Shown here piece after piece: positions 22,957-31,527 of a DNA stretch of 43,142 nucleotides. A program made the translations under genes and the position numbers. Below the pieces are notes generated by a model. That model was not told the DNA's origin and did no database searches. It was given only the letters and a program-made list of their open reading frames with translations. The stretch is from Acidimicrobiales bacterium (GTDB lineage: Bacteria; Actinomycetota; Acidimicrobiia; Acidimicrobiales; JAUJNH01), in contig JAUJNH010000014.1 of the NCBI GenBank assembly GCA_030448245.1, positions 1-43,142 of the forward strand, given 5' to 3'. The number at the start of each line of letters is the position of its first letter. Within the stretch, counting starts at the first letter, position 1.

Positions 22957-24573
22957 CTACGAGGTGGCGATGATCGCCTCGAGGGTCAGCTCGGGCTTGT
23001 CGCGCTCGAGGCGGACCAGGTTGTACGGCGACTCGAACAGGGCCAGGAGCGTGCCGTCGGCTCGGGTCAGGACCTTCACGCCGTGCTGGCGGCGCAGCTC
23101 GGCCAGGCTGTCCTTGTCGGTGCGGCGGGCCAGGACGTGCGGGGTGGGCAGCATCTCGACGGGGGCGCCGAACTCGTCGTCCATGCGGTGGCGGAAGACC
23201 TCGAACTGCAGCGGCCCGACGGCAGCCACGAGGATGGTGGGGTCCAGCCCGTCGGGGTCGCGCAGCACCTGCACCACCCCCTCCTCGTCCAGCTGGTGCA
23301 GGCCCCGGCCGAACTGCTTGCTGCGGCCGGTGTCGCGGACCCGGACGGTGGCGAAGGTCTCGGGGGCGAAGGCGGGGATCGGCGGGAAGCGCACCGGCTT
23401 GCCCTCGTAGAGCGTGTCGCCGACCCGCAGGCCGGCGGCGTTGACCAGGGCGACCACATCGCCCGGGTAGGCCTCCTCGAGCGTCTCGCGCTCGGCCCCG
23501 AAGACGGTGGCTGCGTGCTTGGTGGTGACCCGCCGGCACGTGGGCTCGTGGACCAGGGTGGCGCCCCGCTGGAAGCGGCCGCTGCTCACCCGGACGAAGG
23601 CCACGCGGTCGCGGTGGGCCCGGTCCATGTTGGCCTGGACCTTGAAGACCTGGCCGGCGAAGGGGGCCTCGACCGGTCGCAGCTCGCCCTCGGAGTCGAG
23701 CCTGGGCGTGGCCCCGGGGGCCAGGTCGATCAGGCCGTCGAGCAGCAGCCGCACGCCGAAGTTGGTGAGGGCCGAGCCCACGAACAGCGGGGTGGTGGTG
23801 CCGGCCAGGAACGAGGGGACGTCGAGGTCGGCGCCGACGGCGTCGAGCAGCCCCAGCTCCTCGTGGGCGTGGGCCCAGGCCGGCCCCAGCTCGGCGGCAG
23901 CCCGGTCGGGCGCCACCACCACCACGGGTGCCTCGGTGGCGCCGCCGGTGGTGCGGAGGAAGCGGATGAGGTGGCCGCTGCGCCGGTCGACCACGCCCTG
24001 CAGGTCGCCGGCGACGCCGACCGGCCAGGTGACCGGTGTGGCCCGCAGCCCGATCTGCTCCTCGATCTCGTCGAGCAGCTCGAGCACCTCGCGCCCGGGC
24101 CGGTCGAACTTGTTCAGGAAGGTGAGGACGGGCAGGTGGCGGGCGCGGGCCACCTCGAACAGCTTGCGGGTCTGCGGCTCGATGCCCTTAGCCGCGTCGA
24201 GGACCATCACGGCGGCGTCGGCCGCGGCCAGCACCCGGTAGGTGTCCTCGGAGAAGTCGCGGTGGCCGGGGGTGTCGAGCAGGTTGCACACCACGTCGCG
24301 GTAGGAGAACTGCAGGACCGTCGAGGTGATCGAGATGCCCCGCTGCTGCTCCATGGCCAGGTAGTCGGAGGTGGCCCGGCGACGGGCGCCGCGCGAGCGG
24401 ACCTGGCCGGCCTCGACGATGGCGCCGGCGTACAGCAGGAACTTCTCGGTGAGCGTGGTCTTGCCGGCATCGGGGTGGCTGATGATGGCGAACGTGCGGC
24501 GGCGGGCCGCCTCGGAGGCCACCGTGCCGCCGGCGTCGCCGCCAGGGGAGGCGGCGGTCTGGTGGGGGTCCAC
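22957..24573 (-). CDS. prfC: Peptide chain release factor 3
   Basis: The 538-residue GTPase contains G1 SHPDAGKTTLTEKF, the G2 region QQRGISITSTVLQF, G3 DTPGHRDFSEDT, G4 NKFDRPG, followed by the RF3-specific domains II and III (FAGQVFKVQANMDRAHRDRV, GPLQFEVFRHRMDDEFGAPV). RF3 removes RF1 or RF2 from the ribosome after peptide release. Length agrees with the family (about 525-540). The GTG start at 24573 is supported by AGAGGAG six bases before it. Many actinobacteria lack a close RF3, so its presence is a useful trait. It stands between the antiporter (converging) and the ABC permease (same strand, 62 bases upstream). Confidence 0.95.
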   Translation of the reverse strand: MDPHQTAASPGGDAGGTVASEAARRRTFAIISHPDAGKTTLTEKFLLYAGAIVEAGQVRSRGARRRATSDYLAMEQQRGISITSTVLQFSYRDVVCNLLDTPGHRDFSEDTYRVLAAADAAVMVLDAAKGIEPQTRKLFEVARARHLPVLTFLNKFDRPGREVLELLDEIEEQIGLRATPVTWPVGVAGDLQGVVDRRSGHLIRFLRTTGGATEAPVVVVAPDRAAAELGPAWAHAHEELGLLDAVGADLDVPSFLAGTTTPLFVGSALTNFGVRLLLDGLIDLAPGATPRLDSEGELRPVEAPFAGQVFKVQANMDRAHRDRVAFVRVSSGRFQRGATLVHEPTCRRVTTKHAATVFGAERETLEEAYPGDVVALVNAAGLRVGDTLYEGKPVRFPPIPAFAPETFATVRVRDTGRSKQFGRGLHQLDEEGVVQVLRDPDGLDPTILVAAVGPLQFEVFRHRMDDEFGAPVEMLPTPHVLARRTDKDSLAELRRQHGVKVLTRADGTLLALFESPYNLVRLERDKPELTLEAIIATS

Positions 24574-24635
24574 GTCGCTCCTCTGGTTCGCGGCCGGCCT
24601 CCGAGCCTACCGGGGGCCCAGCCCTCCGGGTGCCG

Positions 24636-27600
24636 TCAGTCGGTGGTGCGCAGGGCGACGGCGGGGCGGATGGTGCTGGCCTGCTGGGCCGGGGCGGCGG
24701 TGGCCAGCAGCGAGAAGACGAAGGTGAGCCCGATGACGAGGGCCAGCTGGCCCCACGGGAGGCTGAACGGCAGGTCGTCGCCAAAGGCGTCGGTGCCGAT
24801 GAGGCGCCAGGCCACGATGACGGCCAGGAGGGTGCCGGTGAGCACGCCGAGCAGGGCGATGAACCCGGACTCGACCAGAAAGGCGCGGCGCACCTGAGCG
24901 GCCTGGAAGCCCAGGGACCGGAGCACGCCGACCTGCCGGCGCCGCTCGCGCACGGCCCGCACCATCACGACCCCGAGGCCAGCGATGCCCACGACCAAGC
25001 CGAGGGCGATGTAGCCCTGCATGAGCCGGAAGAACGACGTCTGGCCGGCCAGCTGCTCCTGGACGATCGACCGGAACGTCACGGCGTCGGCCCCGCTGGC
25101 CAGGTAGCGGGCGTTGATCTCGGGGCCGATGCGGCGGGCGGTGGCTTCATCGGCGGTGGCCACGTAGAGGACGTTCGAGACGGCCCGTGGCCCGGCGAGC
25201 TCGTCCAGCGTCCGGCGGCTGACGTGGACATGGAAGCTGGTGAAGCTGCCGTCGGCCACCGCGGCGACGGTGAGCCGGCGGGTGCGGCCGGTCTGCGGGT
25301 CGCGCATCGTCACGGTGCTGCCCGGGTCGGCCACGGGCTGGGGCGGTCCACCACCACCGGTCTGCAGGAAGAACTCGGTGATGATGATCAGGTTCGGGTC
25401 GTCGGCCACGGCCTTCCAGACGTCGGCCTCGTCCGGGTAGCGGACCTTGTCCCACTCGCCCAGCCCGGGCGGGCCGCGCTCGGCCAGCACGCGGTCGAAC
25501 CCGCCCACCGGCCAGTCCTCGAAGCCCTCGGAGAAGCCGGGGACGTCGAACTGGGCGCTGGTGACGGCCTGCTCGCTCACGGCGACGACGCCGGGGATGG
25601 TCCTGACCTCGGCCGCCGGCACCGGGTTGGTCTCGTTGCTCGTCACCTGCACGTCGAACGCGCCGGCGCTGTCCCTGGTGAAGCGCTCGGCCTGGCTGGC
25701 GAACAGCGACCCCAGCACCAGGATGAAGGTGAGGATGAACACGACCATGGCGTACATGGCCAGGATGGCACCCGCCCGGAAGCGCCGGGCCAGCGGGTAG
25801 GCCAGGCCGAGCCGGAGCGACATCGCCGAGGCGCCGCCTCCAAGCCGGCGGATGGCGCCGCCGATGGCTTCCAGGTTGACGACGAGGATGGCCACCGCGG
25901 CCGAGACCAGGATCACCCCCTGCAGGGCGAAGACGGGCACCTCGGCCGCATCGAAGACGTCCGGGAACAAGCCGAAGCACAGGACGCCCCAGGCGATCGT
26001 GGCGGCCGCGGCCAGGGTGGTGGCGAGGCGGGAGGGCAGCAGCGAGGTGAGCGCCATGCCGAGTCCGAGGCACAGCACGGCGGGCCCGGCCAGCGCCGTC
26101 TCGGGCTGCTCGCCGCTCAGCCCCGAGGCGGTGAGGGCGGCGCCGGCCAGGGCCAGGAGGACGCCGAACACCCGGCTGACCACCCGCTGCTTCTTGGTGC
26201 GGGGCGGCTCGGGCAGGTCGCGGATGGCTCGGATCACGTTCAGCTTGGCCAGCACCAGGGAGGAGAGGAGGACGGTGACCAGCGAGATGGCGAACCCGAT
26301 GGTGAAGCCCCCGGTGAGGCTGCTGCTGTCGAAGGTGAAGCGGAGGTCGAGGGTGAAGTCCTCGTCGGACCCCGTGCTGAAGATGTCGGCCGCCACCAGG
26401 ATGATGGCTCGGCCCACGCCGATCCCGACCAGCGCCCCGAGCAGCGCCGAACCCAGCGCGTAGATCCAGCCCTCGAGCGAGAACGAGGCGACCAGGCTGG
26501 CCCGCCGCAGGCCGATGGCCCGCAGCATCCCGAGGCTCACCTTCCGCTCCTGAGCCAGCGCCGTGAAGATGTTGACGAGCAGCAGCACCCCGGCCAGCAC
26601 GCTGAAGAAGCCGATCGAGGTGAACAGCTGGGTGAACTGCCTGCCGTTCTGGGTGGCCGCGTCGACCAGGTCTCCCTTGACGGGCCGGACGGTGGTGTCG
26701 GCCGGGAGCACGCCCCGCAGGGCGCTCAGCACCTGGGGCGTGGTCGCGGCTCCCTCCAGGACACCGCCCCGGTTCGAGACGGCCAGGACGAAGCTGGGCG
26801 GCGCCGCGGCGCTGCCCGCAGCCAGCTGCTCGGCGGTGCCCGGAGCCACGAACAGGTTGGGCGCCCGGCTGCCACCGGCGAAGGAGGCTCCGGGGTCGAG
26901 CAGCCCCGCCACCCCTCGGCGGTCGAGCACCCGGGACACCCGCAGCGGCCGCCTCGCCCCGTAGGCGAAGACGTCGACGCTGGATCCCACCTTGGCGTCG
27001 AGGGTGGCGGCCAGGTCTCGCCCCAGCACCACCTCACCGGCCTGGGGGGTGGCGCCCTCGATGCCCGAGACCTCGGCGTCACCGCCGAGGGCGCGGGCTC
27101 GGTCGAAGTCGACCTCGACCAGCAGGGCGCTGGGCTCGGCCCGCTCGGCGCCCTTGGCCGCCGTGACCCGGGCCGTCGTGATGGGCAAGGTGCCGTCGAC
27201 CAGCGCCGGCGGCAGGCGCCGCACGGCCTGGTCCAGGTCCTCGACGCCGGCGCGCGACGTGGCCCCGATGATCTCGTCGACCGGCCCCAGGCGGGTGAAG
27301 GCACCGGCCCGGATCGAGCCGTCGAGCGTGTCGCCGACGATGAACGAGCCGGTGATGATGGCGGTGCCCAGCATCGACCCGACGAGCACGAGGACCGTCT
27401 CGCGCGGCCGGCGCAACGAGTTGCGGACGGCGAGGCGGCGGAGCACCGGCTTGCGGGCCAGCAGGAACAGGAACGGCAGCGAGTCGAGCAGCACCAGGAC
27501 CAGCGGGCTCACGCCGGCTGAGGCCACAGCGATGTGCAGGACCAGCAGGACCACGCCGGCGAGGACGGCGGCGACCACCAGCGCCGCGGTGCGCACCCGG

Positions 27601-27659
27601 CTCGGCTCCCGCGTGCCCCCGCCGGCCGGCAACGCGGGCGGCGCCTCGGCGACGCTCAT
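24636..27659 (-). CDS. FtsX-like ABC transporter permease, large two-domain form
   Basis: The 1007-residue membrane protein has a short proline-rich N-terminus, then two FtsX-type units. Each has an N-terminal membrane helix, a large extracytoplasmic domain and a three-helix bundle (QLFTSIGFFSVLAGVLLLVN and following; LFRLMQGYIALGLVVGIAGL-like FFRLMQGYIALGLVVGIAGL near the end). A central block has additional membrane helices. The last residues VALRTTD follow an AAPAQQASTIRPAVA segment common at the end of this family. Such permeases work with a LolD/MacB-like ATPase, here encoded 10 bases upstream. They usually drive mechanical work on lipids, lipoproteins or cell-wall enzymes, or extrude antimicrobials, rather than importing solutes. 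The ATG at 27659 is clear. Confidence 0.9.
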   Translation of the reverse strand: MSVAEAPPALPAGGGTREPSRVRTAALVVAAVLAGVVLLVLHIAVASAGVSPLVLVLLDSLPFLFLLARKPVLRRLAVRNSLRRPRETVLVLVGSMLGTAIITGSFIVGDTLDGSIRAGAFTRLGPVDEIIGATSRAGVEDLDQAVRRLPPALVDGTLPITTARVTAAKGAERAEPSALLVEVDFDRARALGGDAEVSGIEGATPQAGEVVLGRDLAATLDAKVGSSVDVFAYGARRPLRVSRVLDRRGVAGLLDPGASFAGGSRAPNLFVAPGTAEQLAAGSAAAPPSFVLAVSNRGGVLEGAATTPQVLSALRGVLPADTTVRPVKGDLVDAATQNGRQFTQLFTSIGFFSVLAGVLLLVNIFTALAQERKVSLGMLRAIGLRRASLVASFSLEGWIYALGSALLGALVGIGVGRAIILVAADIFSTGSDEDFTLDLRFTFDSSSLTGGFTIGFAISLVTVLLSSLVLAKLNVIRAIRDLPEPPRTKKQRVVSRVFGVLLALAGAALTASGLSGEQPETALAGPAVLCLGLGMALTSLLPSRLATTLAAAATIAWGVLCFGLFPDVFDAAEVPVFALQGVILVSAAVAILVVNLEAIGGAIRRLGGGASAMSLRLGLAYPLARRFRAGAILAMYAMVVFILTFILVLGSLFASQAERFTRDSAGAFDVQVTSNETNPVPAAEVRTIPGVVAVSEQAVTSAQFDVPGFSEGFEDWPVGGFDRVLAERGPPGLGEWDKVRYPDEADVWKAVADDPNLIIITEFFLQTGGGGPPQPVADPGSTVTMRDPQTGRTRRLTVAAVADGSFTSFHVHVSRRTLDELAGPRAVSNVLYVATADEATARRIGPEINARYLASGADAVTFRSIVQEQLAGQTSFFRLMQGYIALGLVVGIAGLGVVMVRAVRERRRQVGVLRSLGFQAAQVRRAFLVESGFIALLGVLTGTLLAVIVAWRLIGTDAFGDDLPFSLPWGQLALVIGLTFVFSLLATAAPAQQASTIRPAVALRTTD

Positions 27660-27669
27660 GGCTGCGGCC

Positions 27670-28401
27670 TCACAGCTGCTCGTCGCCCACGATCGAGCCG
27701 TCGCGCACCACGACCCGGCGCTGGGCGCTGGCGCCGATGGCCTCGTCGTGGGTGACCAGCAGGACCGTCAGGCCGTCGCGGTGCAGCTCGTGGAGCAGGC
27801 CCATCACCGCGGCGGCGGTCTCGGAGTCGAGATTCCCGGTGGGCTCGTCGGCCCACACGATGGCCGGGTTGCCGGCCAGGGCGCGAGCGACGGCCACCCG
27901 CTGCTGCTCGCCCCCCGACAGCTCGGCTGGGCGGTGGTTCAGGCGTGGGGCGAGGCCGACCCGCTCGAGGGTCTCGGCGGCCGCCGCTCGGGCCTCCCTG
28001 GCCGGCCGGCGGGCCAGGAGGAGCGGCAGCTCGACGTTCTCGACCGCGGTGAAGACCGGGATCAGGTTGAACGCCTGGAAGATGAAGCCCATCGACGCCG
28101 CCCGGTGGCGGGTGCGGGCGGCATCCGACATGCCGGTGATGTCGACGCCGTCGACCTCGATCGTCCCCTCGTCGACGTCATCCAGCCCTGAGAGGCAGTT
28201 CAGCAGCGTCGTCTTGCCCGAGCCGGAGGGCCCCATCACGCTGACGAGCTGGCCGCGAGGGACCTCGAGGTCGACGGCCTTCAGAGCCGAGACGCTCTCG
28301 GCGCCCGTGCGGTACACCTTGGTGACGCCCCGGGCGGTGAGGATCGGCCCGCCGTTGACGGACGGGTCGGGAGGTCGAGTCGTGGGTGCAGCCCCGGTCA
28401 C
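27670..28401 (-). CDS. MacB/LolD-type ABC transporter ATP-binding protein
   Basis: The 243-residue ATPase has Walker A GPSGSGKTTLLN, Q-loop FIFQAFNLIP, signature LSGGEQQRVAVARAL, Walker B IVWADEPTGNLD and H-loop VTHD. Overall similarity (GLDDVDEGTIEVDGVDITGM, AFNLIPVFTAVENVELPLLL) is to the MacB/LolD group that partners FtsX-like permeases, and the permease gene follows after 10 bases. The GTG start at 28401 gives an additional 18 residues before the usual family start. The transported or moved substrate is unknown. Confidence 0.95.
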   Translation of the reverse strand: MTGAAPTTRPPDPSVNGGPILTARGVTKVYRTGAESVSALKAVDLEVPRGQLVSVMGPSGSGKTTLLNCLSGLDDVDEGTIEVDGVDITGMSDAARTRHRAASMGFIFQAFNLIPVFTAVENVELPLLLARRPAREARAAAAETLERVGLAPRLNHRPAELSGGEQQRVAVARALAGNPAIVWADEPTGNLDSETAAAVMGLLHELHRDGLTVLLVTHDEAIGASAQRRVVVRDGSIVGDEQL

Positions 28402-28511
28402 GGCTGCACGTTAGGGCGACGCCACGACGCCGGTCCGGGCGCTGACGGGCTGGGCAGGGGTGCTGCCAGGCCGGTCACGCACGGTGCCCGAACGAGGGCG
28501 GGACCCCGCCG

Positions 28512-28531
28512 ACCTCAACCGTTGTTGAGGT
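28512..28531. promoter_or_regulatory. SoxR-type operator upstream of soxR
   Basis: ACCTCAAC and GTTGAGGT are perfect 8-bp arms around CGTT, matching the known SoxR box pattern (CCTCAA with TTGAGG at the same spacing). It lies 26 bases before the ATG of the SoxR-like gene. No strong -35/-10 pair surrounds it, but autoregulation, or control of the divergent ABC transporter genes that start at 28401, is likely. Confidence 0.65.
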
Positions 28532-28556
28532 AGCGCCCGGGGGGTACCGTCCCCGC

Positions 28557-29006
28557 ATGGACGAGGAGCTGACGATCGGCGCGGTGAGCGACCGCACCGG
28601 CGTGGCCACCTCGGCCCTGCGGTTCTATGAGTCGCAGGGACTCATCCACGCCACCCGGTCCGATGGAGGCCAGCGCCGGTACGTCCGTGACACGCTCCGC
28701 CGGGTCTCGTTCATCCGCATCGCCCAGCAGGTCGGCCTCAGCCTCGACGAGATCCGCAACGCCCTGTCGTCGCTGCCCGACAACCGCACGCCGACCCCCC
28801 GGGACTGGGAGCGGCTGTCGACCAGCTGGCGCCCCCGTCTCGATGGCCAGATCGCCATGCTCGAGCGGCTGCGGGACAACCTGGCGGGCTGCATCGGCTG
28901 CGGCTGCCTGTCCCTCAAGGTGTGCCAGCTGGCCAACCCGGGTGACGAGGCCGCCCGCCTCGGCGCGGGTCCCCGCTGGATGATGGAGCAGCAGGAAACC
29001 CCTTGA
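28557..29006 (+). CDS. soxR: SoxR-type redox-sensing MerR regulator
   Basis: The 149-residue protein has the MerR winged helix (TIGAVSDRTGVATSALRFYE), the coiled dimerisation helix and the exact SoxR cluster motif CIGCGCLSLKVC (Cys112, 115, 117, 123; CX2CXCX5C) that holds a [2Fe-2S] centre. Oxidation of the cluster by redox-cycling compounds or superoxide activates transcription by untwisting a promoter with an over-long spacer. In actinobacteria SoxR regulons often include ABC exporters and oxidoreductases. Here an ABC exporter gene follows directly, with a MerR-type promoter of its own. ATG 28557 is the start. Confidence 0.93.
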   Translation: MDEELTIGAVSDRTGVATSALRFYESQGLIHATRSDGGQRRYVRDTLRRVSFIRIAQQVGLSLDEIRNALSSLPDNRTPTPRDWERLSTSWRPRLDGQIAMLERLRDNLAGCIGCGCLSLKVCQLANPGDEAARLGAGPRWMMEQQETP

Positions 29007-29033
29007 CTTGAAGTTCCCTTGAACTCTTACGGT
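29003..29033 (+). promoter_or_regulatory. MerR-type promoter of the ABC exporter gene
   Basis: TTGACT (29003-29008) and TACGGT (29028-29033) are separated by 19 bp. The region from ACT onwards, ACTTGAAGTTCCCTTGAACT, matches 16 of 20 positions of a symmetric MerR-family site (ACTTCAAGTT/AACTTGAAGT). Inside it AGTTC and GAACT are perfect arms around CCTT. The long spacer predicts activation by a MerR protein, most simply the SoxR-like regulator encoded just upstream. The arms differ from its own box, so another family member cannot be excluded. Confidence 0.6.
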
Positions 29034-29062
29034 GGCGAGGGATCGGACGAGGGAGTGGCGTG

Positions 29063-30967
29063 ATGGACCTGGGCTTCAACAACTGGATGGCGCTCGAGAG
29101 CGCGATGCAGGGCAAGCAGCCGCGGCGAACGCCGAGCAAGGAGACCGTCAGGCGGGTCCTGACCTTCGCCCGCCCCCACCGCCGCTCGCTGATCGCCTTC
29201 CTCCTCCTGAGCGTCGTCAGCGCCACCCTCACCGTGGCCACCCCCGTCCTGGCCGGCCGAGTGGTCGACGCCATCATCAAAGGTGGTGCGGAAGACAGGA
29301 TCGTCGGGCTGGCCGTCCTCATCGCCGGGCTGGCCCTCCTCGATGCCGCCGTGGGCCTCGGCGAGCGCTGCCTGTCGTCGCGGATCGGCGAGGGCCTGAT
29401 CCTCGACCTGCGCCGAGCCGTGTTCGGCCACGTGCAGCGGATGCCGGTGGCGTTCTTCACCCGCACCCGCACCGGCGCCCTGGTCAGCCGGCTCAACAAC
29501 GACGTGATCGGGGCCCAGCGGGCGTTCACCTGGACGCTGTCGGGCGTGGTCAGCAACCTCATCGCCCTCCTCCTCACCCTCGGGGTGATGCTGCGGCTGT
29601 CCTGGCCCATCACCGTGCTGGCCCTGCTTCTGCTGCCCGTCTTCGTCCTGCCGGCCCGGCGGATGGGCTCGCGCCTGGCCGCGATGGAGCGCGAGGCGGC
29701 AGACCACAACGCGGCCATGACCACGCAGATGACCGAGCGGTTCTCAGCGCCGGGCGCCACGCTCGTGAAGCTGTTCGGACGCCCCGACAACGAGGTCGCC
29801 GAGTTCGGGGCGCGGGCCCAGCGGGTGGCCGACATCGGCGTGCGCAGCGCCATGGCCCAGATGGTCTTCCTCACCGCCCTCGGCTTGGTGTCGGCGCTGG
29901 CCCTCGCCCTGGTCTACGGGCTCGGGGGCTGGATGGCCGTGCGGGGCCGCCTCGAGGCGGGAACCGTGGTGACGCTGGCCCTGCTGCTCACCCGCCTCTA
30001 CGCCCCGCTGACGGCCCTGGCCAGCGCCCGGGTCGACGCCATGGCCGCCGTGGTCAGCTTCGAGCGGGTCTTCGAGGTGCTCGACCTCGAGCCCCTCATC
30101 GCCGAGAAGCCCGTCGCCACCATCGTCCCGGACGGCCCGGTGGCGCTCGAGCTCGACGACGTGCGCTTCGCCTACCCCTCGGCCGACAAGGTGTCGCTCG
30201 CCTCGCTGGAGGAGGTTGCCACCCTCGACATGCGGGGCGGCAGCGAGGTGCTGCACGGCCTGTCGTTCCGGGTGGAGCCGGGCCAGCTGGTGGCCCTGGT
30301 CGGCTCATCCGGCGGCGGGAAGTCGACGATCGCGTCACTGATCCCCCGCCTGTACGACGTCGACAGCGGCGCCGTGCGGCTCTCGGGGATCGACGTGCGC
30401 GACCTCACCTTCGACTCCCTCCGGGCCACGGTGGGCATGGTCACCCAGGACGGCCACCTGTTCCACGACACGGTTCGGGAGAACCTGCGGTTCGCCCGCC
30501 CCGAGGCCGACGACGCCCAGCTGTGGGATGTCCTCGAGCAGGCCCGCCTGGCCGACCTGGTCCGGTCGCTGCCCGACGGGCTGGAGACCGTCCTCGGTGA
30601 GCGCGGGTACCGGCTGTCGGGCGGGGAGCGCCAGCGCCTGACGATCGCCCGGCTGCTCCTGGCCCGGCCCCGCGTCGTGATCCTCGACGAGGCCACCGCC
30701 CACCTCGACTCGACGTCCGAGGCGGCGGTGCAGTCGGCCCTCGTCGACGCCCTCGCTGGCCGAACCGCCCTGGTCATCGCCCACCGCCTCTCCACCATCC
30801 GGGAGGCCGACGCCATCGTCGTGATCGAGAACGGCCGGGTCGTCGAGCAGGGCACCCACGCCGAGCTCCTCGTCGCCGGCGGGCGCTACGCCGAGCTGTA
30901 CTCCACCCAGTTCGAGGACGACACGACGCCGACGGCCGTGGGAGCGCCGGAGGCCCAGCTGGCCTGA
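29063..30967 (+). CDS. ABC exporter, fused membrane and ATPase domains
   Basis: The protein of 634 residues from ATG 29063 (a GTG one codon earlier is possible) has a cytoplasmic N-terminus, six membrane helices in residues about 45-330 (LIAFLLLSVVSATLTVATPV onwards), then an ATPase with Walker A GSSGGGKSTIAS, signature LSGGERQRL, Walker B VVILDEATAHLD and H-loop IAHRLSTI. This is a type I half-size exporter that dimerises and expels drugs, lipids or peptides. The exporter sits directly downstream of the SoxR-like gene and behind a 19-bp-spacer promoter, so it is probably induced by redox-active compounds and may remove them. GAGGGAG lies about eight bases before the ATG. Confidence 0.93.
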   Translation: MDLGFNNWMALESAMQGKQPRRTPSKETVRRVLTFARPHRRSLIAFLLLSVVSATLTVATPVLAGRVVDAIIKGGAEDRIVGLAVLIAGLALLDAAVGLGERCLSSRIGEGLILDLRRAVFGHVQRMPVAFFTRTRTGALVSRLNNDVIGAQRAFTWTLSGVVSNLIALLLTLGVMLRLSWPITVLALLLLPVFVLPARRMGSRLAAMEREAADHNAAMTTQMTERFSAPGATLVKLFGRPDNEVAEFGARAQRVADIGVRSAMAQMVFLTALGLVSALALALVYGLGGWMAVRGRLEAGTVVTLALLLTRLYAPLTALASARVDAMAAVVSFERVFEVLDLEPLIAEKPVATIVPDGPVALELDDVRFAYPSADKVSLASLEEVATLDMRGGSEVLHGLSFRVEPGQLVALVGSSGGGKSTIASLIPRLYDVDSGAVRLSGIDVRDLTFDSLRATVGMVTQDGHLFHDTVRENLRFARPEADDAQLWDVLEQARLADLVRSLPDGLETVLGERGYRLSGGERQRLTIARLLLARPRVVILDEATAHLDSTSEAAVQSALVDALAGRTALVIAHRLSTIREADAIVVIENGRVVEQGTHAELLVAGGRYAELYSTQFEDDTTPTAVGAPEAQLA

Positions 30968-31018
30968 CGGGTGCCCGGTGGTTGCCGATGACGGGCGGAG
31001 CAGTGCCAACCTGGGGGG

Positions 31019-31396
31019 GTGCAAGCAACGGTCGCCCCCTTCTTCTGGCCGCTCGGCACCGGCACCGAGCCGCCCAGCCCGCCGCCAGCCGACCGCCAGG
31101 TGCTGGGACACGACGGCACGGCCTACTTCGTGGTGCTGGCGGACGGCAGCGTCACCTCGGTCGATCCCGCCGACCCCCGCTCGACTCGCTTCGTCAACTC
31201 GACCACGGCCCAGTTCCTGGCCAGCCTCGATGCCCTCGCCGCCCGCCGGGCCCAGCTGGAACGGGGCGGCCACGACGAGGCGGTGGCGATCAGCGAGCTC
31301 CGCCACGACCTCAACCGCCGCGACATCCCCGCCCTCGGCGACCCCGACAACTGGTGGGCCGTCGTCCTCGACCACCTCGAGGACAGCCTCCCGTAG
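31019..31396 (+). CDS. SUKH-like (possibly SUKH-4) small protein
   Basis: The 125-residue product contains GTAYFVVLADGSVTSVDPAD, then RFVNSTTAQFLASLDALAAR and an acidic C-terminus (NWWAVVLDHLEDSLP). A strand pair followed by h-x-N-S/T-x-x-x-F-L-x-x-L is the central mark of SUKH-4 and related immunity proteins, which neutralise polymorphic toxins by direct binding. No toxin gene is next to it, so it may be an orphan immunity gene or a housekeeping relative. The GTG at 31019 follows the exporter stop by 51 bases in the same direction. An alternative is simply an unknown small alpha/beta protein. Confidence 0.45.
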   Translation: MQATVAPFFWPLGTGTEPPSPPPADRQVLGHDGTAYFVVLADGSVTSVDPADPRSTRFVNSTTAQFLASLDALAARRAQLERGGHDEAVAISELRHDLNRRDIPALGDPDNWWAVVLDHLEDSLP

Positions 31397-31442
31397 GCCG
31401 GCGACGGCGCGGCCGAAAGCCGCCCGGCGTGCGTCACCCAGT

Positions 31443-31478
31443 GCCCGCTTCTGGTTCCTGGGGAAGCCAGGGGCGGGC
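31443..31478. terminator. Hairpin between converging genes
   Basis: GCCCGC (31443-31448) pairs with GCGGGC (31473-31478), and inside it CTGG (31451-31454) pairs with CCAG (31467-31470). It lies between the stop of the SUKH-like gene and the stop of the converging desaturase gene. It probably terminates transcription from one or both sides. Confidence 0.45.
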
Positions 31479-31527
31479 AACCCCGCAGGAGCTCGAGCCG
31501 GCAGCGGCCTGCGCTGATGTCCGGGGC

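Noticed and set aside
24630..27521. A 963-residue plus-strand open frame opposite the ABC permease gene
   Set aside because: Its composition (Gly, Gln, His, Asp, Arg) is that of the mirror frame of a GC-rich gene; the minus strand carries a clear FtsX-type permease.
29003..29033. Treating the exporter promoter as an exact copy of the SoxR box
   Set aside because: The arms differ (AGTTC/GAACT against CCTCAAC/GTTGAGG), so only a MerR-type architecture is claimed.
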